Part shown: positions 14,730 through 22,262 of the stretch, one piece after another
Position numbering within the stretch: the first letter of the stretch is position 1
Layout: every line of letters begins with the position of its first letter
Source of the DNA: Clostridiales bacterium DTU023
Lineage (GTDB): Bacteria; Bacillota; Clostridia; Saccharofermentanales; DTU023
Assembly: GCA_001512945.1 (NCBI GenBank)
Contig: LFTF01000118.1
Coordinates: 1-23,062, forward strand
Length of the DNA: 23,062 nt
Direction: 5' to 3'
Made by a program: the position numbers and the translations under genes
The notes under the pieces: generated by a model
What the model saw: the letters and a program-made list of their open reading frames with translations, nothing else
Told to the model about the DNA's origin: nothing
Databases searched by the model: none

Positions 14730-15353
14730 ATGAACGCGAAAGATAGGGATAATTATTTCCCGGCCGGGATGAGTCTCGTGCCGATGGTTGTTGAACAGAC
14801 AAATAGAGGAGAACGCTCCTACGACATTTTCTCACGCCTTTTGAAAGAGCGGATCGTTATTCTGAGCGATGAGGTCAACCATGTCACGGCGAGTCTAGTG
14901 ATGGCACAGTTACTGTTTCTTGAGGCAGAAGATCCGGAAAAAGATATTCAGTTCTATATCAACAGTCCGGGAGGCGAGATTTCGTCAGGTTTCCTGATCT
15001 ACGACACAATGCAATATATTAAGCCGGATGTGCAGACAATTTGCATGGGTATAGCTGCCAGTATGGGTGCATTCCTGGTTGCGGCGGGAGCACCGGGCAA
15101 ACGCTTTTCCCTCCCGAATGCCGAGCTGATGATTCACCAACCGAGCGGTGGCGCGCAGGGTCAAGCGACCGATATTACGATTGCGGCCGAACATATTATT
15201 AGTTTGAAAAAGCGACTTAACCGTATCTTGTCTGAAAAGACCGGTCAGCCATACGAAGTCATTGAGCGCGATACGGATCGCGATCGGTGGTTGTCGGCGG
15301 AGGAAGCGCTTGCATACGGCCTGGTCGACAAGATCATGGAAAAACGCGACTAA
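14730..15353 (+). CDS. clpP: ATP-dependent Clp protease proteolytic subunit
   Basis: Serine peptidase that forms the double-heptamer barrel of ClpXP/ClpCP. It has 207 aa, the same length as the E. coli protein. The triad is clear: S111 in IAASMGAF, H136 in ELMIHQPSG and D185 in ERDTDRDRWLSA. The N-terminal residues MVVEQTNRGERSYDIFSRLL are typical, including the short propeptide region. GAGAGGA lies about 10 nt before the ATG. It sits 58 bp after tig and 49 bp before clpX, so the three genes are probably one operon with trigger factor feeding substrates to the protease. I saw no CtsR or CIRCE operator. Confidence 0.98.
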   Translation: MNAKDRDNYFPAGMSLVPMVVEQTNRGERSYDIFSRLLKERIVILSDEVNHVTASLVMAQLLFLEAEDPEKDIQFYINSPGGEISSGFLIYDTMQYIKPDVQTICMGIAASMGAFLVAAGAPGKRFSLPNAELMIHQPSGGAQGQATDITIAAEHIISLKKRLNRILSEKTGQPYEVIERDTDRDRWLSAEEALAYGLVDKIMEKRD

Positions 15354-15402
15354 CCTGTGTCAAGAACGTTGATAAGCGCGTAGGTCAAAGGAGGAGAAAA
15401 TC

Positions 15403-16698
15403 ATGACAGACAGAAAAGACCAAGATCAATTCAAGTCTTTACACTGCTCATTTTGCGGAAAAACTGAAGATCAGGTAGAGCGCCTGGTCGCAGGTCCAGG
15501 GGTTTATATCTGCAATGAGTGTGTTGTGCTCTGCGATGAGATGCTTGCGGGCGAGACTGCACCTGTATATCCAAGAGGCGGTCCTGACGCTGAGCATGTA
15601 AACCTACTGACGCCGCAACAGATCAAAGACAAGCTGGACGAATACGTCATCGGTCAAGAAGAGGCAAAAAAGACATTGGCGGTTAGCGTCTACAATCATT
15701 ACAAGCGTGTCTTCTCCGATTTTATAGACACGGATGACGACGTAGAACTCTCCAAAAGCAATATTATGCTTCTCGGCCCATCAGGTTCAGGTAAGACGCT
15801 TATGGCGCAGACACTTGCACGCATACTGAATGTGCCTTTTGCCATCGCGGATGCGACAGCCTTGACGGAAGCGGGCTATGTGGGTGAAGATGTTGAGAAC
15901 ATTCTCCTAAGATTGATTCAGAATGCCGATTTCGATATTGCGGCTGCCGAGCAGGGCATTATCTACATCGACGAAATTGACAAAATTACGCGCCGATCCG
16001 ACAATCCTTCGATCACACGTGATGTAAGCGGAGAAGGTGTTCAGCAGGCACTCTTAAAAATTCTGGAGAGCACTATCGCGAATGTACCCCCACAGGGCGG
16101 TCGCAAACATCCGCACCAGGAATTCATCCAGATCGACACGACGAATATTCTATTTATTCTCGGCGGCGCATTCGCAGGTATGGACAAAATTATTCGTGAC
16201 CGCATCGGCCGGAAAACAATCGGCTTTGGAGCGGAGATTGAAGGGTCGTCCAAGATGGATGACAAAGAGTTGTTTTTACGACTTTTGCCAGAAGATCTGT
16301 TGCGATTTGGGCTAATCCCAGAGTTCGTAGGCCGTGTGCCGGTGGTCGTCGCGCTTAATGAGCTCGACGAGGAATCGCTGGTCCGCATCCTCCAAGAGCC
16401 AAAAAATGCGCTCCTAAAACAGTACAAAAAACTTCTTAAGTATGATGATGTTGACCTCACCTTTGAACCTCAAGCTGTTCGCGAAATTGCCAGAGAAGCG
16501 CTTGAACTAAAAACAGGCGCGCGCGGTCTCCGTACTATTATTGAGCGGTTGATGCTCGATATTATGTACGAAATTCCATCATGCGAAGATGTGTGTGGGG
16601 TTGTGATTACGGACGCGAATGTCAGGGGTGAAGACAAGCCGGTGCTGATGCGCAAAAAACCTCCCGTCGCAAAGGCAAAAAAGGTTGCCAACGCGTGA
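15403..16698 (+). CDS. clpX: ATP-dependent Clp protease, ATP-binding subunit ClpX
   Basis: AAA+ unfoldase that feeds proteins to ClpP. It has 431 aa. The N-terminal zinc domain has four cysteines (C15, C18, C37, C40). Walker A is GPSGSGKT (near 125-132), with Ser where most ClpX have Thr at the third position. The pore loop is AGYVGEDVENIL, Walker B is IIYIDEIDKI, the RKH loop is GGRKHPHQ, the ClpP-binding IGF loop is KTIGFGAEI near residue 274, and sensor 2 is KTGARGLRTI. An AAAGGAGGAG site lies before the ATG. A strong terminator lies 42 bp after the stop, closing the tig-clpP-clpX operon. Confidence 0.98.
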   Translation: MTDRKDQDQFKSLHCSFCGKTEDQVERLVAGPGVYICNECVVLCDEMLAGETAPVYPRGGPDAEHVNLLTPQQIKDKLDEYVIGQEEAKKTLAVSVYNHYKRVFSDFIDTDDDVELSKSNIMLLGPSGSGKTLMAQTLARILNVPFAIADATALTEAGYVGEDVENILLRLIQNADFDIAAAEQGIIYIDEIDKITRRSDNPSITRDVSGEGVQQALLKILESTIANVPPQGGRKHPHQEFIQIDTTNILFILGGAFAGMDKIIRDRIGRKTIGFGAEIEGSSKMDDKELFLRLLPEDLLRFGLIPEFVGRVPVVVALNELDEESLVRILQEPKNALLKQYKKLLKYDDVDLTFEPQAVREIAREALELKTGARGLRTIIERLMLDIMYEIPSCEDVCGVVITDANVRGEDKPVLMRKKPPVAKAKKVANA

Positions 16699-16740
16699 GA
16701 TCAAGGTTCGGGTAACCGGCAAATTGAAAAACGATGACGC

Positions 16741-16770
16741 AAAAGGCCGGAATTGAACCGGCCTTTTTTT
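16741..16770 (+). terminator. Rho-independent terminator after clpX
   Basis: AAAAGGCCGG (16741-16750), loop AATTGAA and CCGGCC followed by a seven-T tract. The perfect GC-rich stem plus T-run marks the end of the tig-clpP-clpX transcript. Confidence 0.95.
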
Positions 16771-16821
16771 ATGCTCGCAACCTAACTTGAGTTTAAAGAA
16801 ATAATTCAAAGCGAGGAAAGT

Positions 16822-17847
16822 ATGGATAATCTTCGTCAAACAAAAATCTGCACGTTAGAAGGTGGTTGGAAAGCGGTCTGTAAGCCCACAGTTCAATGGA
16901 CGGACCATCGGATCCCCCACTTGCTCTATTCGATCCGATCACCACACCTCCCCCGCTGTCTCGGGGTGACCGGTCCACCCGACGAAGAGCAAGGCGCGAT
17001 GTATTTTGATTTGAATGAGGGCGTATCGCAATTGCCCCTCCATGTCATTGATCCGCCTCAAAAGGAGTCCTGTTTCCTGTTCGAATATCTTGAAGGTTCT
17101 ACACTGAGGCAACTCAATCAAAAAACGATTACATCAGCCGAATGGGAGCAGTGGTTTGATAAAATAGTGGGGGCGCTTGCCTGGATCATGTTGTGTGCCG
17201 GGAAACCGTTCGCACATCTCGATCTCTCACCGGAAAATATTCTTATCTCGGCATCGGGCGCAGCCGCCTTGATTGATTTTTCCGGTTCTCGTTTCCTTGA
17301 TGGAGACACGTCGCTTCCAGTCACATCTCGTGTGGCCACGGCCGGCTATGCGGCCCATGAGGTTTATTTTGGCGACCTTTGTCCGGAAACAGATCTCTAT
17401 GGTCTTGCAATGACGGTTTTGGCCGCCTATTCAGGGCAAACGGCATCATCTCTCACCCAATCTAAAACTCGCAATACGTTAAAAAAACTCGATCGCCATT
17501 TCTCAGAGCGGCTTCGTTTGTGTTTGTCGGATGACCCTTTTATTCGCCGGCAGGCAGTTGTCGACACCTCGTATGAATACGCAATCTCTAAGGTCGCAGT
17601 TGAACAACCGAGCATGCGCTTGCTGTCAACGCCCGCAATACAAAGCCGAGAACAGACGATTTCACCAAAAAGCAAGAAAAGCAAAGACGAGGGCGTGCTC
17701 AAAGCGGAATGCGAATCATCAAGGTTTGACTGCCGGGAACACGTAGAGGACTTTCCACAAGTGCCACATAATGACGATGATCGCTGCCCTTATTCATTTA
17801 GCAACTGTCCTTTTCTTGAGGTCGCTCATATCATATGCGGTGAATAA
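16822..17847 (+). CDS. Degenerate protein-kinase-like protein with Cys-containing tail
   Basis: A 341-aa protein with a eukaryotic-like kinase fold in the middle. Catalytic-loop HLDLSPENIL is at residues 132-141 (HRD becomes HLD; Asp134 and Asn139 kept), DFG becomes DFS at 152-154 and the APE region reads AAHE at 177-180. GLAMTVLA (194-201) corresponds to the helix after the activation segment. The N-lobe is short, with no glycine-rich loop; K21 (KAVCK) is the only candidate ATP lysine. So activity is doubtful. After residue ~260 the sequence is low-complexity and charged, and it ends with several cysteines (DDRCPYSFSNCPFLEVAHIICGE, shown with breaks at C309-like spacing CPYSFSNC). GAGG lies 5 nt before the ATG. 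It follows the clpX terminator. Its role is unknown; it has no transmembrane segment. Confidence 0.75.
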   Translation: MDNLRQTKICTLEGGWKAVCKPTVQWTDHRIPHLLYSIRSPHLPRCLGVTGPPDEEQGAMYFDLNEGVSQLPLHVIDPPQKESCFLFEYLEGSTLRQLNQKTITSAEWEQWFDKIVGALAWIMLCAGKPFAHLDLSPENILISASGAAALIDFSGSRFLDGDTSLPVTSRVATAGYAAHEVYFGDLCPETDLYGLAMTVLAAYSGQTASSLTQSKTRNTLKKLDRHFSERLRLCLSDDPFIRRQAVVDTSYEYAISKVAVEQPSMRLLSTPAIQSREQTISPKSKKSKDEGVLKAECESSRFDCREHVEDFPQVPHNDDDRCPYSFSNCPFLEVAHIICGE

Positions 17848-17883
17848 ACTTATAGCCCGGGCAACAGTGTAGGGGTCAACACG

Positions 17884-17892
17884 TGCTACAAT
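17884..17892 (+). promoter_or_regulatory. Extended -10 promoter of the basic-protein gene
   Basis: TGCTACAAT at 17884-17892 matches the TG-n-TATAAT extended -10, with no recognisable -35. The start near 17899 gives a leader of about 77 nt containing a hairpin. Confidence 0.45.
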
Positions 17893-17924
17893 TAAGATTA
17901 ACTATAAATATAGCAAATGTGTAC

Positions 17925-17947
17925 CTGACGATCTTCCCGACCGTCAG
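17925..17947 (+). other. Hairpin in the leader of the basic-protein gene
   Basis: CTGACG (17925-17930) and CGTCAG (17942-17947) form a perfect 6-bp stem with an 11-nt loop, ending 13 nt before the AAAGGA ribosome binding site. It has no T-run. It may be an operator or an mRNA fold. Confidence 0.45.
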
Positions 17948-17975
17948 TGATCAATCGATAAAGGAACTGTGACTT

Positions 17976-18515
17976 ATGTCCGAAGAGAACAATCAACGCA
18001 AACATGTCAAACAAAGGATAGTTAAACCGAGAGACTCGGCGGATGCGAGCGGTCCCAAGCAAAGTGGAGCGCAATCGCGACCCAATCCCAACCGGCAGAA
18101 ACGCAGCGGGGGCAAAAAATCTCGTTCTGGCAGGCCAGCAGGAAGTCCTCAAGATACGCGCAAGCGGGACGGATCAGGTCCTGTCAGCCCGCAAAGTGAT
18201 GGCAGCCGAGAGCAGCGAGCTCCCCAAGGTGTTTCGAAATCATCTGAACTTGATCGGAATCGTCCAAAGACAAAATCCAACCGTCCCGACCGACCCGAAG
18301 GAGCGCGCAAAGACGTAAAACCAACGGTGGGCATTGCCGGTGATGAAAAAGGATTGGGGAAAAGTAAGCGGCCGCAACGACGACGTGCCAAACAGGACGC
18401 TCCCCCTTTTCATGCAGAAGAGACGGTTGAGGATATCATGCGCGATATCACCCGTGTTGAAAAAGATATCCAAATCGATATTGACAGCATACGCAACCAA
18501 AAACTCGATCTGTAG
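17976..18515 (+). CDS. Very basic, disordered small protein of unknown function
   Basis: A 179-aa protein with no family I recognise. Residues ~5-135 are a low-complexity run of Lys, Arg, Ser, Gly, Pro and Asn (for example NRQKRSGGKKSRSGRP and SKRPQRRRAKQ), surely disordered and strongly positive. The last ~40 residues change to an acidic, probably helical segment (VEDIMRDITRVEKDIQID) that may be a short coiled coil. This two-part build fits a nucleic-acid-binding tail attached to a protein-binding helix. There is no signal peptide or membrane segment. AAGGA lies about 10 nt before the ATG. It ends 21 bp before the decarboxylase gene and probably shares a transcript with it. The reading frame is well supported by length and spacing but not by homology. 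Confidence 0.7.
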   Translation: MSEENNQRKHVKQRIVKPRDSADASGPKQSGAQSRPNPNRQKRSGGKKSRSGRPAGSPQDTRKRDGSGPVSPQSDGSREQRAPQGVSKSSELDRNRPKTKSNRPDRPEGARKDVKPTVGIAGDEKGLGKSKRPQRRRAKQDAPPFHAEETVEDIMRDITRVEKDIQIDIDSIRNQKLDL

Positions 18516-18536
18516 CTGATCGTGAGGTCGCGTGGC

Positions 18537-19979
18537 TTGAGTGCCATGGATTTTGACGAAGAAAACAATCACGAGATGACGCCACTGGTGCAGGCTTTGT
18601 GCCAGCAGATAGGGCGCGTTTCTTTTCACATGCCCGGTCATCGACAGGGCATTGGTTTTCCATACCTTTTTTCGCCGGGACTTGCTTGTCTTGACACAAC
18701 AGAGCTGGGAGGAACCGGTGATCTTGCCGCGCCTTCGGGACATGTTCTCGAAGCCTATCGGCTTGCCGCACAATTTTTCGGCGCCAAAGAATCATGGATT
18801 ATTACGTCCGGGACAACGGCGTCGATCTTCATTATGATGGCAGGTCCGTTGCGCGAGGGTGACCAGATTATCATACCGCGCGCGGTTCATATGGCAGCCG
18901 TCCATGCGGTGGCAGTACTGGGTCTGATCCCGATTTTTGTTGACTCGGAAGAGGATAAAACTTTTCCGGACGGTCAGCCGAACACTCAGTCATTTATTGA
19001 GACTATTGAAAGATATCCCTCAGCGCGAGCATGTTTTGTGACACGGCCTGATTATTACGGGCGGACAATCGATTTGGCCCCGATCGCACAAGCAGCGCAC
19101 CGGCTTGGGATGACTCTTCTTGTCGACGAAGCACACGGCGCGCATTTTGCGGCGGCTCCCGATCTTTTGCCTGCGACAGCGCTTGCACAGGGAGCGGACA
19201 TCACGTGTCAGAGTGCGCACAAAACATTGCCTGCTCTTACCCCCGCTTCTTTTCTGCACATTTCGCGCGCAGCGATTGACAATCACCGCATCGATCACGA
19301 GCGGGTATCGCAGATGGTTAAGATTTTCCAGACGTCAAGCCCGTCTTTTCTGATAGCGGCTACCGCAGATGCCGCTAGGTCTATGGTGGCTTGCGAAGGA
19401 CACGATCGCATTAAATATCTGATCCGACAAAATGCAGATTTGTGTGAGAAACTGCCAGATCACTACCGGCGAGTTCTCCCTACGGACGCTGATCCGACAC
19501 GTCTGGTTCTCGATTATTCAGCTACAGGGTTGGATCGACTGCATTTTCTCAGTGTTCTTGACTCCGCGGGAATTGATGCTGAGCTTGTCGACAGTAACCG
19601 AGTCGTCTTTTTGCCTGCTTTGGATCAATCGGAGGAAGACTATAGGCGCTTGAGCGAAACACTCCGTGCGATCAAACCTGAGACGGACCAAAGACGCCTC
19701 ACACAGCATCAAGACAAACTTGATAGTCTCACAGCCCAACGCGACAAACTGCTGTCGGCTCCCGCCGGTTTTGAACTCACTGTGAGGCAATCGTTATTTG
19801 GACGTCGCGATTTCGTGCAACACGCTGGTAAAAACATTGCCACACAAACGATCGCGCCTTATCCGCCAGGAATGCCAATTGTCTGGCCGGGCGAGATTAT
19901 TAGTGACGAACACAGAATTTATATGAATATGTTAGAGGCAGAGGGTATCGCCCAGCGCGGAGTACCGTTGTCCTTCTAA
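18537..19979 (+). CDS. Orn/Lys/Arg decarboxylase-family PLP enzyme (YaaO/SpeA-like)
   Basis: Fold type I pyridoxal-phosphate enzyme of the major Orn/Lys/Arg decarboxylase family; it would release CO2 from a basic amino acid and feed polyamine synthesis. It has 480 aa, matching the short Firmicutes type that lacks the wing domain. SFHMPGHRQG lies near the start and TELGGTGDLAAPSG follows. The cofactor region has ITSGTTASIF and LVDEAHGAH, and the Schiff-base lysine is K229 in SAHKTLPALT. The C-terminal domain ends PYPPGMPIVWPGE. I start it at TTG 18537 because GAGGT lies 8 nt upstream; ATG 18546 and GTG 18522 are alternatives. A gene of this family often stands directly before tmk in Firmicutes. 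The substrate (Arg, Lys or Orn) cannot be decided here. Confidence 0.9.
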   Translation: MSAMDFDEENNHEMTPLVQALCQQIGRVSFHMPGHRQGIGFPYLFSPGLACLDTTELGGTGDLAAPSGHVLEAYRLAAQFFGAKESWIITSGTTASIFIMMAGPLREGDQIIIPRAVHMAAVHAVAVLGLIPIFVDSEEDKTFPDGQPNTQSFIETIERYPSARACFVTRPDYYGRTIDLAPIAQAAHRLGMTLLVDEAHGAHFAAAPDLLPATALAQGADITCQSAHKTLPALTPASFLHISRAAIDNHRIDHERVSQMVKIFQTSSPSFLIAATADAARSMVACEGHDRIKYLIRQNADLCEKLPDHYRRVLPTDADPTRLVLDYSATGLDRLHFLSVLDSAGIDAELVDSNRVVFLPALDQSEEDYRRLSETLRAIKPETDQRRLTQHQDKLDSLTAQRDKLLSAPAGFELTVRQSLFGRRDFVQHAGKNIATQTIAPYPPGMPIVWPGEIISDEHRIYMNMLEAEGIAQRGVPLSF

Positions 19980-20001
19980 GTGGAAGAACGCTGTGTCCTT
20001 A

Positions 20002-20010
20002 TGCTAAGAT
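20002..20010 (+). promoter_or_regulatory. Possible extended -10 promoter before tmk
   Basis: TGCTAAGAT matches the extended -10 pattern (TG-n-TAAGAT), and there is no clear -35. It would start a transcript ~45 nt before the tmk start. It could equally be chance, because the decarboxylase gene ends only 83 bp upstream of tmk. Confidence 0.3.
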
Positions 20011-20062
20011 GAAGCCACTCCTGTGAGTGATCATAAGAGAGTTTTTAAGGAGCGTCAGAACA

Positions 20063-20695
20063 GTGCGAGCCGGAAAATTTATTACATTTGAAGGCATCGA
20101 TGGATCCGGGAAAACAACCCAGATCAGGTATCTGGCTGATTATCTTGAGTCACGTGGATTTGAGATTGTGCTGTTAAGAGAACCTGGCGGAACGGAGATC
20201 GGCGAAGAGATCCGCCGGATATTGCTCGATATGCGCAATCAAGGCATGACGATGGAGGCCGAGTTATTTCTCTTTGAAGCAGCTCGTGCGCAACTCGTAC
20301 GCACGGTTATTCGACCGACCTTGGAGCGTGGAATATGGGTGATCTCTGACCGTTTCCATGATTCGTCAGTAGCGTACCAGGGATATGGTCGCGGTCTGCC
20401 TGTCGATATGGTCCAATCGCTCAATAAATGGGCCATCGGCGAAACGCAGCCTGACTTAACGATTGTATTGGAGCTCAGTATGGAGGCGCGTAATATGCGT
20501 CTCGAAAGACGACAGGATAGCGGCCATAAAGATCGTTTCGATGTCGAATCGCAAGCTTTCAAACAGCGCGTATGCTCAGGTTTTCGCGCGATTGCACAGG
20601 AGGAACCGGACCGAGTGATTGTCATAGAATCGCAGGACGGCAAGGAAGAGACAGCAAAACTCATCCGCGAACAAGTAAGGAGAAATTTATTATGA
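20063..20695 (+). CDS. tmk: Thymidylate kinase
   Basis: Phosphorylates dTMP to dTDP for DNA synthesis. It has 210 aa. The P-loop is FEGIDGSGKTTQ (residues 9-20). REPGGTEIGE follows, the DR motif is SDRFHDSSVAYQG, and the Arg-rich lid segment is RLERRQDSGHKDRFD. The start is GTG 20063, with AAGGAG 10 nt upstream; an in-frame ATG at 20027 has no site. The TGA stop overlaps the start of darA by ATGA, so translation is coupled. The order tmk-darA-holB-ricT is the standard Firmicutes arrangement around the replication clamp loader. Confidence 0.96.
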   Translation: MRAGKFITFEGIDGSGKTTQIRYLADYLESRGFEIVLLREPGGTEIGEEIRRILLDMRNQGMTMEAELFLFEAARAQLVRTVIRPTLERGIWVISDRFHDSSVAYQGYGRGLPVDMVQSLNKWAIGETQPDLTIVLELSMEARNMRLERRQDSGHKDRFDVESQAFKQRVCSGFRAIAQEEPDRVIVIESQDGKEETAKLIREQVRRNLL

Positions 20696-21021
20696 AATTG
20701 ATTTTTGCGATTGTCAGCGATGATGATTCGCCGAGACTGATGGCCGAAGTCAACCGTGCAGGACATCGTGTCACCAAACTGCATTCGACGGGGGGATTCC
20801 TCAGGTCTGGCAATACAACGCTGATGGCGGTTGTGGAAGATGCAGCACAGGAAGAAGTTCTTTCGATTATTCGCAAGAATTCGAAAAGCCGCAAAGCCGC
20901 AATCAATGCCACCATCCCTCCCTCAAATATGGGCGCTTCGTACGTACCATATCCGGTCGAGGTCACCATCGGCGGCGCAACAGTTTTCGTTGTTCCCGTC
21001 GAGCATTTTGAAAAAATCTGA
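20692..21021 (+). CDS. darA: Cyclic-di-AMP receptor protein DarA (PII-like, DUF970/YaaQ)
   Basis: A small PII-like trimeric signalling protein that binds cyclic di-AMP in Firmicutes. It has 109 aa. Family pattern: KLIFAIVSDDDSPRLMAEVNRAGHRVTKLHSTGGFLRSGNTTLM is seen in order, with TKLHSTGGFL and GNTT forming the nucleotide-binding edge, and the C-terminal VEVTIGGATVFVVPVEHF. The start is ATG 20692, overlapping the tmk stop; AAGGAG lies 9 nt upstream. Its downstream target is unknown in any species I can recall with certainty. Confidence 0.95.
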   Translation: MKLIFAIVSDDDSPRLMAEVNRAGHRVTKLHSTGGFLRSGNTTLMAVVEDAAQEEVLSIIRKNSKSRKAAINATIPPSNMGASYVPYPVEVTIGGATVFVVPVEHFEKI

Positions 21022-21022
21022 A

Positions 21023-22102
21023 ATGGCAGGGCGTGTGCAATCGCCTCTTTCATTGTGTTCCATCGCCTGTTCGGAGACTCTCAGAGAGCTGCTCAGACGG
21101 TCGGTCATCGGTGACCCCGCACCTGTATTGCTCGTAGGTGAAGAGGGAGCCGGTAAACACTTTGTCGCCCAACGTCTTGCGGCGGCCATCCTTTGTGATC
21201 AACCAGATCCGATTTCAGGCGCTTGCGGAGAGTGCGCTTCCTGCCGGTTGCTCCGGAGCGGTTCTCATTATGATCTAATCGATCTCGAACCGCCTAAAGG
21301 CAAAAAGATGATCGCTGTTGCAAGCGTACGCGAACAGATATCCGGGACACTTCACACCTACCCGCAAGTCAGTAGAAAACGTGTTTATATCATTTCAGCT
21401 GTAAAGGCAGACACGCTCAATGAACAAGGGCAGAATGCCATTCTGAAACCGCTCGAAGAACACCCCGATTTCATCAGATTCATTTTATTGACGGAAGATG
21501 CCAATCGATTGCTTCCGACAATCCTCTCGAGATCACGCATGGTGCAACTCGGGCGCAGAGAAGAGCAGGATATCCGACTGATTTTGCGCGAAATGGAGTT
21601 CGGAGAGGGTGAAACAGCTGATCTCGCGGTCCGCTATGCAGACGGTATACCCGGACAGGCCCTGGCCATTGCCGGAGATGCCACATTTCGCGATTTGAGG
21701 CGACAAGCATTTAAGCTATTTATCTGCCTCCCGGAGTCAACCCGTACTTTTTGTCTCACACAAGGTCTTTCCTATTTGCGTGACGAGAAAAATCGCATAG
21801 CAACCATTCTGCGTCTTTTTGAAACATTTTTGCGCGATTTGTTGCTGTTGAAAAGCGGGTTATCCGGAACAAATCTCATCAACGGAGATCTGGTGAGCGA
21901 TTTGGATGCTATCCTAAAAAGAGTGCCAAACACTGATCCTGCAAGAGCGGCTGAGATCGTTCAACAGACTGGACAGGCGCTGGCCCGCAATGTGAATTTT
22001 GATCATTCCATTGGGCGGATGCTCATTGGGATGAGGGCATTCCTTAGTGCGGAAACCGTACCGCAAGGAGTTTTTCTTTGCTTGGAAGATCAGGCGTTTT
22101 GA
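21023..22102 (+). CDS. holB: DNA polymerase III delta' subunit-like (clamp loader)
   Basis: AAA+ subunit of the clamp loader that places the sliding clamp on DNA. It has 359 aa. The N-terminal AAA+ domain has a relaxed P-loop, GEEGAGKH, with His where Thr/Ser is usual, so nucleotide hydrolysis is unlikely, as expected of delta'. A zinc knuckle follows (CGECASC after an earlier Cys). AILKPLEEHPDFIRFILLTE and TILSRSRM are the hallmark segments before the collar domain. The start is ATG 21023, just one base after the darA stop and without a clear ribosome binding site; a TTG at 21008 inside darA is an alternative. The C-terminal ~140 residues are less conserved. Confidence 0.93.
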   Translation: MAGRVQSPLSLCSIACSETLRELLRRSVIGDPAPVLLVGEEGAGKHFVAQRLAAAILCDQPDPISGACGECASCRLLRSGSHYDLIDLEPPKGKKMIAVASVREQISGTLHTYPQVSRKRVYIISAVKADTLNEQGQNAILKPLEEHPDFIRFILLTEDANRLLPTILSRSRMVQLGRREEQDIRLILREMEFGEGETADLAVRYADGIPGQALAIAGDATFRDLRRQAFKLFICLPESTRTFCLTQGLSYLRDEKNRIATILRLFETFLRDLLLLKSGLSGTNLINGDLVSDLDAILKRVPNTDPARAAEIVQQTGQALARNVNFDHSIGRMLIGMRAFLSAETVPQGVFLCLEDQAF

Positions 22103-22150
22103 CTGTCGCTGTGATGTAACGCTTAATTAAAAAATAATGCGCCGCGAGAA

Positions 22151-22159
22151 TGGCATAAT
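22151..22159 (+). promoter_or_regulatory. Possible extended -10 promoter before ricT
   Basis: TGGCATAAT at 22151-22159 matches TG-n-TATAAT at most positions and lies in an A/T-rich stretch. The -35 region (AAAATA) is poor. Apart from this I see nothing of note in the 160-bp gap 22103-22262. Confidence 0.3.
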
Positions 22160-22262
22160 AAATAATTGAGTTTTGATACTTACTCCTGGACGATGGCTCT
22201 AGCTGAACGGTTTGCAATTGGCAGAGACTCTCAATGGGGTGTACCGGAAATGGGTTGATATC

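Noticed and set aside
15384..15395. CtsR operator before clpX (GGTCAAAGGAGG)
   Set aside because: Only one heptad is present and it overlaps the ribosome binding site; the direct repeat GGTCAAA-N3-GGTCAAA needed by CtsR is missing.
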